64,000 bases of DNA from Forficula auricularia (GCA_024734495.1 JALMQS010000085.1:18732474-18796473), one strand, 5' to 3'. Counted from the first letter of the stretch, positions 21,301-31,984 are shown. Translations and numbers: made by a program. Notes: a model not told the origin generated them from the sequence alone.

Positions 21301-22350
21301 ATTTTCGTCAAGTGTAGCGATTATTTAAAAAATTTGGATTTTTTTTTCTTTTAATTTATTTTTATGATTGATCCTATCTATTTATTAATAAAATCCGAAG
21401 AGTAGAGCATTTTTGAAATTGAATTTTATTGTGCTCAAGAAAATATAGATACTAGTGGTTGGCAATTGCCATACATTTTTCCATCAACTTTCTTTTGTTA
21501 TTATTAATAGTAGTAATATGGTAGTATTAGTGTGCTTTGTATTGTATTTTAAGCTGTCTCTGCTCGGATGTTGTTGGTTATCTGGACATATGTCGACCCA
21601 GCCAAGCATTCAGGTCGACACTTGTCCAAACATTCTGTCGCTGGTTACGGGGATGAAGAGTCGGCCGTTTTTATTAGGATTATTATTATTATTATTATTT
21701 CGTTTTTTTTCGGGCGCCTCACCTCCTCTGACTATTTCCGTCCCGTTATTAATCATAATTCTATTATGACGAGCTGTCATCGTGTGGTTAAGCGGAAATC
21801 CTCGAGGAGAAACAGACGATTCGGGCAACCTGAGAAACCCTATCGAACTAAACGGCGTCAATCATGGGCGGAACAATCAACCAGCCGATTCGGCTAACCC
21901 GATTTACGGGACTAGAAAAAAAAATAAGCCAGAAAAGTCCGAGACGGATGTACTACTCTTGATAAAATACCAAATTTAAAATTATTTTCTTTAGATAGAT
22001 CAAAGGTTTGGGAACTTTTTTAGCCATTACCCCAAAATTTTTTGCGTAGGCCGCTCGCTGTACTCCTAAATTCTCGACCCCCTTCTTAACCTTATACTCT
22101 TCCCTCATCATTTTCGTAAAACCATTAACAAATCATTTTTTAAACATTCATATTTAGTTATAAATATTTTTAAAACTTTAATAAAATAAATAAAATATTG
22201 TGTAAAGCTTAAATGAAATTAAAGCTAGCGGGGCCGAAAACTAAAACACTGTTTGGGCAAAATAACAATAGTGAAGTTAGCTTGAAATTGAAAAAGCGAC
22301 GTTGCCTGGTTTAACTGACTGTTTTTTAAAAAGACTTTGTTAAAAGAAAA
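21301..22350. other. Unassigned DNA
   Basis: Open frames at 21,455-21,979 cross a (TTA)n run and a GC-richer patch (21,700-21,930) without a recognisable domain. There is a slight resemblance to untranslated LINE sequence but nothing decisive. Confidence 0.3.
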
Positions 22351-22352
22351 AA

Positions 22353-22500
22353 TCGAGGGGTGAACCGCGATCTAAAATCGTGTACACCTACTTCCACTTC
22401 CACTTTCATTTCCAAGTAGAAGACAATAGATTATCTAATTAATTCCAAAGTAATTCCAAAGACGGTGTACACCCAATTTCAATCGCGGTTCACCCCTCGA
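22353..22500. repeat. MITE with CGAGGGGTGAACCGCG termini
   Basis: Inverted ends are CGAGGGGTGAACCGCGAT and CGCGGTTCACCCCTCG, with GTGTACACC words just inside each. The element is ~148 bases. Other copies: 26,757-26,822 plus 27,434-27,510 (split by an insertion), 50,086-50,206, 55,812-55,975, and a single arm at about 50,785-50,835. Confidence 0.8.
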
Positions 22501-22621
22501 AAAAAATATACCAACACTCATCATGACAAAAAACGCATAACTTTTATTAATGTTTTTATATTTTTTTAACTTTTATTAATTTTACGATTTTGAATTCATG
22601 GAAAAGCCATCAAAGTAAAAA

Positions 22622-22846
22622 TACTAGAATGTTTTCGTCGGTAACTGCCTCTTTGGGGCGTTCACTGCGTGCATCGTCCTCGGTGCTCATTTCGCCTCGT
22701 TTAAATTTAGCAAACCACTTTTCTACGGTTGATTTTGCTGGTGCAAAGTCCGACTAATGTTTATCAAGCCAAACCTTGGTTTCAACAGTATTTTTTTTCG
22801 CCAAAAAGCAATGCTTTATTAACACACGAAATTCCTTTTTATCCAT
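22622..22846 (-). pseudogene. mariner transposase N-terminal fragment
   Basis: It starts MDKKEFRVLIKHCFLAKKN at 22846 and continues through KSTVEKWFAKFKRGEMSTED, the helix-turn-helix region of a mariner transposase, to about 22,622. A TAG stop interrupts it near 22,754. The catalytic domain is absent. A TIR-like word (ACTTTTCAGCCCGCC) lies upstream at about 23,006-23,020. It is a different mariner lineage from the 11.5 kb element. Confidence 0.85.
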
Positions 22847-23184
22847 TTTTTCAAAGTACTAAAAGTTCTTTCACTAAAAATGCTATAACTCAGATACTAA
22901 TAGTGCAACAGCTGTCAAATTTATACACGCGTCTTTTGAAGGTTGGGGCTAACTAAAAATCATATGGATTTGATACTAGTGGCGCCATTTATGTGTCAGC
23001 CTACGAACTTTTCAGCCCGCCGAGGAGTTTATAAAATAGAAAATTTTAAAAATGTTTCATTGTTACCCCATTTGGAGTAATTTACCCCGGTTCCCCGACC
23101 GCTGAGATAAATAGATATATAATAATTATTTGTCTTTAACAATTTATGTTTTACAAATGCGTTTGGATTAAACACAATAGGACA

Positions 23185-23395
23185 TTTTTTTTTATTTATT
23201 TAATGTCCCTGTGAATAAAGCCCATTTAGACAGCACATAAGTAGAGTGTTAGTGAGGGAGCGGAGTTTTCAGCCGGTAGAAATTTTTATTTGCCAGCTAG
23301 GATCGAACCCCGGACCTCCACCTCAACATCGTCATAATCGATCGATGCCGAAGCGAAGCCAGTGCGTTAGCTGACTGAGCTACCCGACTCCCCCA
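23185..23395 (-). mobile_element. tRNA-derived SINE
   Basis: On the minus strand it begins GGGAGTCGGGTAGCTCAGTC (box A-like) and has GGTTCGATCCT (box B-like) about 75 bases later, followed by a unique body and an A-rich tail with AATAAATAAAAA. The internal spacing is longer than in a real tRNA, and the cloverleaf is not intact. Confidence 0.78.
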
Positions 23396-23781
23396 CAATA
23401 GGACATTACCCAAAAGAAATATAACTTATAACAAATAAATACAAAAACTCACAAACCAGATCAAAATTTAAGATTTTAACAATAACAATAATAAATAACA
23501 AACATATGTACTGAATATATATAAGTCAAACACAAGAATCAATGATATGTTAACCTTAAAAAGTCGAAAAAAAACTACGAAACGTTGCAACTTTTAAAAA
23601 CTTAACATCCAATTATTTCAAAGTCCAAGTTCACAAGAACCAAACATATAAAAAAATTAAATTACCTATTATATTAAAACACACTACGGCCCCCTGGTAA
23701 AATGCCCGCCGAAATCAGGCTTTCCAGCTGGTTGTTAAATAATGTGTAAACTTCAAAAATTCAATACTCATAAATTAATAG

Positions 23782-24312
23782 CAAGTTGGGGTCGGTAGCG
23801 CAATCGGTTAAATCACCAACTTTTCTAATCCGATTAGGGGAACATCAACCTAGACTTCATCAGTTCGATCCCAGCAAGAAGCAAAGTGAATTTATTCGAA
23901 AATAATAAATAACCGGCCCCTCGGCTCCAGAAACTGACAATCTTTGGTTCTACAAAAACCTCGCGTATGCGCAGGACAAAATTTCGTAACAAGCAACCAT
24001 GAATCGTGAGAGGCAAAAACAACATTACCCCAGGTGGTAACCAATCCACCCACCCTCGAGTGGCAACCGGGCATTCAGATTCTGGGGGATCCGGACCATC
24101 ACGAAGTCAAGGAAGAAACAATGGAAGAATAACACAAAAAATTCATACATACCTGGCCACCTTTAACATCAACACACTCATCCGGCCAGGAAAAATTACC
24201 TGACCATGGAACTCGATAACACGTTCCGGAAAAAGATAGAGGCGTGGAAGGTCCAACCAGAAAGAAACATCAAGCTTTGCGTGATCCCAAGGGTCCAAAC
24301 GCAACAAATAAT
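23782..24312 (+). mobile_element. tRNA-headed retroelement with LINE endonuclease-like text
   Basis: The head GGTCGGTAGCGCAATCGG and box B-like AGTTCGATCCC (23,863-23,873) are tRNA-like. Further on, 24,150-24,200 encodes YLATFNINTLIRPGKI, similar to the start of the endonuclease domain of RTE-like LINEs (TWNVRTL...GKL), followed by a stop. It ends in a (TAA)n tail at about 24,305-24,328. It is either a SINE fused to a LINE fragment or the 5' end of a truncated LINE. Not functional. Confidence 0.55.
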
Positions 24313-24329
24313 AATAAATAATAATAGCA

Positions 24330-25105
24330 AGTTAAAATTATTGTATTTTGAGTAATATCAGTAGTAATTTTAGTCGCAATCTCATACAGTTTGTATTTTT
24401 TGTCGGCCTACATTGAGAGCTGGTTGGACAAGGCTGGTCTAGATTCATGGTTTCTAAATTTGAAATTTATAATAATTGAATAAAATTTGGCTGTTACGCT
24501 TTGTATGCAATTAGAAACTGTCAAAAATCAGATTTTTAATAGAAGAGACACTTTATTTTGAGATGTTTTATATCATTTCTATAAAGATTTAGAGCCAAAA
24601 TGCATAAAAAAAAATATTTTTAACATGTCTGAAACAATAAGAATTTAATTTCAAAAATATTATTAATCACGTCAATGGACAGGAACTAAAATACTGATCC
24701 AAAACTTTTTGATAATTGGAATTTAATTCGTACGATTTAATGATGGAGGTACGTTATTACTTTTTTTATTTTTGAAAACTTGTTGATGGAAGCCGAAACA
24801 TCTGGATAAAAAATTAAATTTTTCTTTTCCCAAATGAAACAATAGAGATCTCACCCACTCTTATTTTTTATTTTTTTGATAAATTCCTTTTAATGGATGT
24901 CACTAATGCGAAAACATCAACTACAAATCCGTTACGCTTTTCCCGAATGAAAATTACAGAGACCGATGTAATACGGAAAATGTCTTATTCGAGGTAGACG
25001 GTGTTTTGCCTGGGGGTGACAATGGGGTCATTTGTCATATCAGACCATCATATGAGGGAAAACGAAACATCCAATTTAAAATTAACTAAAAAAATATAAT
25101 AATAA
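24330..25105. other. Unassigned AT-rich DNA
   Basis: No coding sequence recognised. The word TTGATGGAAGCCGAAACATC (24,783) superficially recalls the ribozyme core but lacks stem II. Confidence 0.4.
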
Positions 25106-25157
25106 AACTAAGATACGAGGTAGGTTTCACAAAAAGAAATAAAACAAAATTGAGTTT

Positions 25158-25200
25158 TGAATTCGATATATTTCGGGGGTTAGCCCATCATCAGGAGTCT
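25158..25200 (-). ncRNA. Hammerhead-like ribozyme at PLE 3' side
   Basis: On the minus strand CTGATGA (25194-25188), linker T, stem II GGG/CCC with loop, GAAA (25174-25171), palindrome AUAUAU and C17 (25165). Stem I beside the core pairs G-C, A-U, mismatch, U-A. It is downstream of the endonuclease coding remnant and in the same sense, as expected for a ribozyme in PLE terminal repeats. Confidence 0.65.
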
Positions 25201-25689
25201 AAGAAAACTGATTACATATTGGAAAAATAGTTTTACAAGTAGAATTGAAAAATTTTAAAAATTTTTAATTTTTAATTGTATGTGGTGGGGGGAATGTAGG
25301 GGAAGAGGGGGGGGGGGGTAGTTGTTCTAAGGATTAATATTTTCTATTGAGATTTGAGCTGGGTGAAAGGGATCTATACCTGCATATAATATATAGTGAA
25401 TGGACAGGTACCTGAAAGGTACAACAGAAGGTATATAAGAGAGTGCAATTACCCTAGTATAATGTGCAAACAATGAAAGGAATGTTTATTTAATTTATTA
25501 TAACATATAATCCAATAATTGTATTTTATATTACATCTCCAATTGATTATTTAAAAATATTTGAATTATTAGAGAGGCTATTTTTTAGCTCGGTGGATTC
25601 CAGGAGGTCCAATTTAAAGGCCTTTTCTTTCGAAATGAATGGAGGATAGGGTTATTAGAAGGGTGAATGGTTGGATTCATGTAAGTGCA

Positions 25690-26316
25690 AGTTGCGAGAG
25701 GGCTGAGGTCGAATCTAAATTAATGTTATCGGATTTGTTGAGGTGGTTAAGGGCTCTTACATGCTCGGAGTAACGTATTTTGAAAGCGCGACCTGTCTGC
25801 CCAATATAAAAAGCGTCGCAATCTTGACAAGTTAATTTATACACTCCTGATTTGTCTAATTTATCAATTTTGTCTATTTTATTGTTAATTAATTGAGAGC
25901 CTAAATTGTTGTTGTTGTATAGGAGTGATTATAGGAGTGATTATAGGAGTGATTCCATGTGATCTAAGGGTATAAGCTAATGGAGATGTCAGATGATTAG
26001 AAATGAAGAGGTATTCTTCTATATATTTTTTCGGTTCCCGATTCTAATGAGTGTAAGTGTGAGATAGTGAATTTACGTTTGATTTTATCATAAATTTTGT
26101 TGATAGTCGAAATGTTATATCCATTATTCAGGGCTATATTCTGAATGATGTTAAGCTCTTTATTAGAGGTATAGTATTCATGGGTATACCAGGGAGTCTA
26201 TGAATCATTGAATAGAATGCACATTTTGTAGTAATGGTGAGTGGTGAGAAGGGAATGACTGTGTCCGTGAAAGTGGGTTTTCTATATATGTTAACCCCGA
26301 AATATATCGAACTCAA
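25690..26316 (-). pseudogene. PLE reverse transcriptase C-terminus plus GIY-YIG endonuclease
   Basis: Reading down from 26316 one sees GVNIYRKPTFTDTVIPFSPL and FYSMIHRLPGIPMN, the conserved end of the Penelope reverse transcriptase. After a frameshift near 26,160 the text continues ALNNGYNISTINKIYDKIKRK. About 25,885-25,700 then encodes DKSGVYKLTCQDCDAFYIGQ and TGRAFKIRYSEHVRALNHL, with the GIY-like and YIG motifs and the paired Cys of PLE GIY-YIG nucleases. A small triplication (ATAGGAGTGATT three times, 25,919-25,954) lies between the domains. Most of the reverse transcriptase is missing and frames are broken, so it is inactive. Confidence 0.88.
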
Positions 26317-26756
26317 AACTCAATTTTGTTTTATTTCTTTTTGTGAAACCTACCTCATATGTAGTTTTATTATTATATTAAAATGTTTCACCTAGAACCA
26401 ACACCGAACTCCTTAAAAGTTATTAAAAATATATACTTATCCACCTATATATAATCTAGTTTAATAATTCTAGTAGCTACCTCTGTGTACTGAGCGTTGT
26501 TCGGAATTTATTTGCTTTACTTAAAAGAGATATATTAATATAATTTTTTATTTTAAATTCAGTTTAAAGCGTCAATTGAAGACAGAATAAAATAAAATTG
26601 AAATAAAATTTATTTTTATTTTTTTAGCGTTTTAAAATTTTGAATCGCTCCGGGAAATTATCATCGAAAATGTAGTTTGAGAAAAACTTTGTAAAAATAG
26701 AAATTCAATTAACAGAAGGTCAAAAATGGCTGACTGTTTTTTTAATAAGTATTTAC

Positions 26757-27510
26757 GAGGGGTGAACCACGACCTAATATCTACTACCTCTTCCACGTTC
26801 TTTTCCAAGTGGAAGACAATAGAAATAAACTGCAACGGATCGTTGCTAAACTTTATCCAAATTCATTTGAAATATTAATATGTTCTTGAGTAAAGTACTT
26901 TAAAATATAATTTTACTAAAAACTTTATTTAACCTTTTTTGTGGTCCCCAAGGTACTTAATTAGGATATTAAATTTCATCAAAATTGGTTCAGTCATTTT
27001 CAAGATATTTAGAAAAAACTAAAAAGTACTGAAATAAAGTACTAATGTTTGTGGACCGGTATGTACCAAAAACTAATCAGCGCTTCATTTTGTTAAACTA
27101 ATGGTAGGTTTTCAATTTCATTTCAATCAGCGCAAAGGTGTGGAAAAAATCGTGGACGAAAAAAACGATAACACACATACATACATCCATCCATCCATCC
27201 CCACGCACTTCCAAAAAAATGGCACTTTTTGGCCTCTCGGCGAGATTCCAGGTAATTTTTGGCAAAACCGTGACGTGCTAAAATTCAATCTCATTGAATA
27301 CTTCAATTTGTGACCTTAATTGAGTCTATGGGTTCCGTAGTCTTTACCTGAGGACCCTTTAAAGTCGCGCTTGCCGCGAGAGCGATTCCAATACTTTCTC
27401 CCATGCTTCGCATTGGATAAAAGTAAAAAGAGCATTATCTAATGAATTCCAAAATAATTCCAAAGACGTGTACACCTAATTCCAATTGCGGTTCACCATT
27501 CGGGTATTTA
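26757..27510. repeat. CGAGGGGTGAAC MITE split by a family A insertion
   Basis: MITE left half: 26,757-26,822, ending GGAAGACAATAG. MITE right half: 27,434-27,510, starting ATTATCTAATGAATTCC. In the uninterrupted copy at 22.4 kb these two sequences are adjacent, so the 611 bases between are an insertion into the MITE. This fixes the insertion order and the element boundaries. Confidence 0.82.
26823..27433 (-). mobile_element. Family A element, deletion derivative
   Basis: The ends are AAATAAACTGCAACGGATCG and, at the other side, CATGCTTCGCATTGGATAAAAG. Reading on the minus strand it is collinear with both ends of the 34.49-36.52 kb copy but lacks the tandem array. The terminal GCAACG-ATC-CGTTGC hairpin and absence of an obvious target duplication recall rolling-circle elements, but no CTRR end is seen. 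The open frame inside (27,101-27,313) is not conserved. Confidence 0.7.
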
Positions 27511-27687
27511 TAAAAAAAAAATAATAAAGTAAAAAAAAATGTGAAAAATTATTTTTTGTAAATATTATATCTTTCATTTTTATTCAAGGTAATTTCATCT
27601 CCAAGACAATTTCTATCATTATCAACTATACTTTTGAAAATATTTAATTGTTTAGTGTTGCTTTAAATACAATTTATGAGGATCAGG

Positions 27688-27815
27688 TTAGTGTAGGGGT
27701 TGCCTACCAGCCTGCTAACCATGTGGACCCGTGGGTTCGAATCCGACTCGAGGAATCCGCCTAAAATCTGATCCTTGGGTAGAGACAAATTAAAAATAAT
27801 AATAATAAATAATAA
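27688..27815 (+). mobile_element. tRNA-derived SINE
   Basis: Box A-like GGTTAGTGTAGGGGTTGC and box B-like GGGTTCGAATCC are separated by about 40 bases, followed by a short unique body and a (TAA)n-type tail at 27,795-27,818. The 5' part lacks a full acceptor stem, so this is a retroposon and not a tRNA gene. Confidence 0.7.
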
Positions 27816-27865
27816 GTATCGTAAATTGGCTTATGGCTAGAAAGGCCGAAAAGCCAAAAAATTTA

Positions 27866-27916
27866 TAAATTCCATTGATAAAGGGAGAAATTCTCCCGAA
27901 ACATTTCGGATTCTTA
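27866..27916 (+). ncRNA. Hammerhead-like ribozyme, decayed by C-to-T type changes
   Basis: A perfect six-pair stem II (GGGAGA/TCTCCC, loop AAT) and GAAA (27898-27901) are kept, but the core reads TTGATAA instead of CTGATGA and the palindrome is ACAT instead of ACGT. Three transitions, C to T or G to A, account for the damage. It sits directly after the SINE. Confidence 0.5.
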
Positions 27917-27989
27917 AAAGTTCGAAGGTTGTTTAGAAGATTTGTACATATATACCCATGGATGCTGTGGATGAGGCACATCCCTAAAA

Positions 27990-29900
27990 TTTCAAACATT
28001 TAGAGTATTTTCATAAAATCAGGATATTTAAATTTTAAAATTATTATCGGTTTTTTCAAATATTTCTATAAAAAAAACATTTTTTGTTTTGAAAATTATA
28101 TTGGTTTTAGAAATGAAACAAAATTGTTGCATAGTTTCAAGGGGCAATTAAAATAATGGTTTGAAGTCCCTGTCTGGTAGATATATCTTCCAGTTAAAGT
28201 ATGTTAAAGACAAGTCCAGATGAGTATTAGTCGGATAAAAATTGTTCTCACTGAGGAACTATTAAAATACAAATAATACAAAAAAGGAATAAATAAAGAT
28301 GAACCGGGAATTTCTGGACTAATCCATTTCTAACAACTCTCAATATATAAGATCGGAATTAACCATAAGAGTGTTATAGACAAGTCATAGCTTGCTTATA
28401 GCAATAGAATTAGGAGAAATTTAAGATTTTCTTATATAGGACAGGCTGATTCATTGTGCAAGATGGTTGGTTCGAACCATCGAACTCAATTTCAAAGACA
28501 AATTAAAACCAACCGTTTCAAATCATCATTTGAAAATCCCGCGTTGGTCATTCCCAAAATTGCAAAGATTTAATAAATAATTATATACAAATTTATAATT
28601 ATTTGTAAGAGTAAAGACTTGCCCTGAATTAAGGTAAAATTAATATAACATTTTTATTAATTTTCAACTTGACTTACGTAGTCACCTCCCACATCCGACT
28701 TACCAAACTTCCAAGCCACTTGTTTTCCTTCTTCATTCGACAGTCATCAGACAACCATATATTTAAGTATAAAAATCCAATATTTTTATAATTCAATTGC
28801 TTATCAAAGCAATATTCAAATTCATCAGAGAAGCATTCAAATTAATATTACATCATCGTAATATCCTCAGGTAAATGGTTAATTGCTTTTATTCTTTTGT
28901 TTTAATTATATCAATAACGAAGTCGCCATGCAATCTTTGTTCAAAATGTTCTAATCCATTTTCTATCCTCAGGTCAACCCTGGTTTATTTCACATTAAAA
29001 GCTATATCAGTAACTTTTAAACAACAACAAAAAAACACCTCTGAATCATCAGATCATAGAGCAGCTTGATTAAACCCACAAACTCAAATATATTATCCTG
29101 GACAGCAAACAGACGCCAAGGAGCCATCTTTGGAACGGTTCATCTCACCAGGAAAATATATTTCAACTAATTTGTATTTATAAATTCATTAGCAGAATTT
29201 ACAACTCTGCTAATAGAATATAATCAGGTTTTTCACATATTGTATTATAATCCCATTTTATATAACACTTTGTTATATTTAATTTAATTTTACTCTGTTA
29301 ATATTTTATATGCATTTTCCATCATTGTTAATTAAAAACTCTTTGCAACCAAATCTTTTGTAATTATTTGGGTACACCTTCTTTCCACACACACACTTTG
29401 AATCAGCAACGTGCTACAAACCACTGGGTTTTGATATATTCCCGTCGAAGTCTCATTCGTTTGCCTTAGGTCAAAACATCCCTCCGAGCTTCCGAAACAA
29501 TGGTCCATTTCCATCTCGGAGACTGTAGAGCTTAAGTCACAATAATTAATTTCCGATTCCTACCCTCACTCAGACAAAGCAGTCTGGGGGCGATGGTCCA
29601 AAAATTCATTTTTTTTTAAATTTGAAAAATAACGAAAATTATGCCGTATTTGATAAAATTTGCAAAAAAAAGTTGATTAAAATAAAATTTCAAAAAATGA
29701 AGGGTACTTTTTTGGATAGTATCCACTGGTTGAAAAGTCACCAACCGCTACATATATAGACCTACTTATAAAATATTATTATTAGCAGAACTTACAGCAA
29801 ATTTGTGCCCCAAATAATTTTCAGTAAATATTTAAATTTTTATTCAAGTTAAAGACACACTTTTTGATCAGTGACTATTTTAAAAGTATTTATTTATTTA
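27990..29900. other. No gene recognised
   Basis: Short frames on both strands carry no domains. The interval is moderately AT-rich with no obvious repeat copies elsewhere in the window; 28.65-29.55 kb is the most single-copy-looking portion and could be intronic host DNA. Confidence 0.4.
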
Positions 29901-29904
29901 ACAA

Positions 29905-30410
29905 AGAGAAACAAAGAGGTTGTCCTCTGCTTGATGCAAATAAACATACACACATATATATCGAGATGATATATCTGTATATATATTATTTATTTGTTTG
30001 AGACTATAGTTTCGAAGACTTGGTCTTCATCATCAGTCTTTCTTCAATTATAAATGTTTTTCATGGAGTCAATATCATATGGATATTGAAAACTTGGTGT
30101 TCTTTCGTCACTGCTGGAGGGCTAGGAACTAATAAAACTTTAGTTCCTAGCCCTTCAGCAGTGACGAAGAATTTACCAAGTTTTCTACTATCCATATGAT
30201 ATTGACTCCATGAAGAAACATTTATAATTGAAGAGAACGATGATAGACAAGTCTTCGAAACTAGTCTCAAACAAATAAATAATATATATACAGATATATC
30301 ATCTCGATATATATGTTGTATGTTTATTTGCATCAAGCAGAGGACAACCCCTTTGTTTTCTTTTGTGGATTCAACAACTCTGCTACTTTCGGCAAAACAA
30401 AAACTTTTCA
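29905..30410. repeat. Large foldback with mirrored hammerhead motifs, ACUAUAGU class
   Basis: This is a near-continuous palindrome centred near 30,136. The outer words GGTTGTCCTCTGCTTGATGC (29,919) and its complement (30,329) are the family terminal words, and the right arm continues into CTCTGCTACTTTCGGCAAAA. The central part carries TTCCTAGCCCT-CAGCAGTGACGA twice in mirror image. A minus-strand frame (30,061-30,411) is palindrome-derived. Confidence 0.82.
29988..30050 (-). ncRNA. Hammerhead-like ribozyme (left arm)
   Basis: On the minus strand CTGATGA (30036-30030), linker T, stem II GAAGAC/GTCTTC with loop CAA (six pairs), GAAA (30013-30010), palindrome ACUAUAGU and C17. Proximal stem I pairs UC with GA; distal AUAAAU can pair with AUUUAU. 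The right-arm partner (30,238-30,272) has lost part of CTGATGA and of stem II, and its stem III word has shrunk to ACUAGU, which is still self-complementary. Confidence 0.7.
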
Positions 30411-30870
30411 ATTAAATAATAATAATCCTCAATATTAATTCAAACTCCTAATATTTTTTTAATTCTCTATAAGTATAATGAGAATAATAAATTCTTTTGT
30501 TTGTTTTTTGTTTTGTTTAAGATGAAAATGACTGTTTCAACTATTATACTAGTATAGTTAATACACACTTTATCCACTGGTAATTACAATTTTTTTAGTA
30601 CAATTGTAATTTCCCATTTGTAGAGCAAACATTTGAATAAGAAAAAATGATTAATTGTCCAAATGAAAGAGTAGGAAGGAAAGGGAAAATAGAGAATGCA
30701 AAATGCTCTTTAACGACGGTGTCAAAAGGGATTGTTTTGCATGACAATTCGAAGGACTGATTGAGTCGTCACACGAAACTACCTGCTAAAGGAGATGACC
30801 AGAGGTCAGGCGTTTCCGCTATTTCTCGAATACAATTGTAATTAACAACAGATTTGGCTCGAGTTTATTT
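30411..30870. other. Unassigned DNA
   Basis: No coding or repeat assignment. The region at 30,690-30,840 is slightly GC-richer. Confidence 0.35.
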
Positions 30871-30874
30871 TATA

Positions 30875-31470
30875 TAGGGTGACCACGAGAAACATTTACG
30901 TTTTAGAAATAAAAAAACAATATTAATTTTTCAAGATACTATTTATTTAACTTAAGTTACATAGTTGTGGTTATACGCCATTTACTTTACGTAGAGAAAA
31001 TGATGTCAGGAAGGTGACGTCCTTCTTCCCTGTGGCAATTTTCTATTCTGTCCAGGAAGCTCCTCCACAGGTCCTGACAGGTCACCTGATTTCAAGATTT
31101 GGAGATGTGCACTGCCCTGCTCGATCTCCGGACCTAAACATGTGTGATTTTTATTTGTGGGGACATTTGAAAGAGCAAGTTTATCGACATAAACCCCGTA
31201 CTTTAGATGACTTGAAAGCGGCGATACGTACTGAGGTGGCGTTGATCACTGAGGATACACTGGAACGAGTGTGGAGGAGCTTCCTGGACAGAATAGAAAA
31301 TTGCCTCAGGGAAGAAGGACGTCACCTTCCTGACATCATTTTCTCTACGTAAAGTAAATGGCGTATAACCACAACTATGTAACTTAAGTTAAATAAATAG
31401 TATCTTGAAAAATTAATATTGTTTTTTTATTTCTAAAACGTAAATGTTTCTCGTGGTCACCCTATACATG
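30875..31470. mobile_element. Palindromised DD41D Tc1/mariner element, second example
   Basis: Arms of about 195 bases (30,875-31,070 and 31,270-31,470) are nearly perfect complements, starting TATAGGGTGACCACGAGAAAC at the tips. The right arm runs from the transposase C-terminus through its UTR to the TIR, and the left arm repeats this in reverse. TA dinucleotides lie at the tips. The layout parallels the 18.1-18.9 kb element, although the sequences belong to different families. Confidence 0.8.
31068..31352 (+). pseudogene. DD41D-group transposase C-terminal fragment
   Basis: The frame contains LISRFGDVHCPARSPDLNMC and DFYLWGHLKEQVYRHKPRT, holding the third catalytic Asp in the MCD position, and the family tail ENCLREEGRHLPDIIFST. 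The first two catalytic Asp and the DNA-binding domain are missing. Residues before about 31,068 (open frame from 31,014) come from the inverted arm. It is non-functional. Confidence 0.85.
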
Positions 31471-31918
31471 ATGATTCATAAATTAGTTCTAGTATGGGGA
31501 TCTCGCTTTTTATAATAGAGAGAATCTAGTTTCAAATTCCGGAAAGTTTATATATTCTAAGCTTTTTCAGTATTAAAATTGAGGAGGAAATTCGCGAGTC
31601 GGAGACGAGAGAGAAATCCAAGGAGTGAAAGAAAAGAAGACGAGGGAAAACAGAAGAGAAGAATTAAGATAAAAGAAATTTATATGTTAAGTAATTGTTT
31701 ATAAAATAATTGTGTAAAAATGGCAATTGTATAAGTCCAAAACACGAATAGGACACCTACGGATGAGATTAAATAAATAAATAAAAAATATATACTTAGG
31801 TTTCATCAGATAACCAAGTACACTTATGGTATAATGTTGGAAAATATTGTTATATTGTTGCTATCACTGAAAGGAGAGACAAATGGGAAACCGAGTTATA
31901 CTCACCCATCAATAACTG

Positions 31919-31973
31919 ATTCAATACCACTGAAGAAGGGGAGAAAAAGTCTCCGAAACGTTGGAAATTGAAT
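31919..31973 (+). ncRNA. Hammerhead-like ribozyme, solitary, ACGU class
   Basis: CTGAAGA (31930-31936), linker A, stem II GGAGA/TCTCC with short loop, GAAA (31955-31958), ACGU and U17 (31962). Distal stem I is a perfect seven-pair helix: ATTCAAT (31919-31925) with ATTGAAT (31967-31973), with an ACCA/GGAA region between it and the core where CC can pair with GG. No inverted partner is visible nearby. Confidence 0.7.
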
Positions 31974-31984
31974 AAAATTTAAAT

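Larger units (their letters stand above)
25106..26425 (-). mobile_element. Penelope-like element (PLE) relic with hammerhead terminus
   Basis: The coding part (25.69-26.32 kb, minus strand) is bracketed by inverted copies of one terminal sequence: CTACCT..GTTTCACAAAAAG...TTGAGTTTTGAATTC at 25,120-25,180 and its complement at 26,290-26,365. The left copy carries a full hammerhead motif; the right keeps only the GAAATATATC half, fused to the coding part. The outer word TGTTTCACCTAGAACCAACACC (26,384-26,405) also flanks the ribozyme foldbacks at 8.7 and 53.07 kb. Confidence 0.78.

Noticed and set aside
24783..24805. TTGATGG...GCCGAAACATC as a ribozyme core
   Set aside because: There is no room for stem II and two invariant core bases are wrong.
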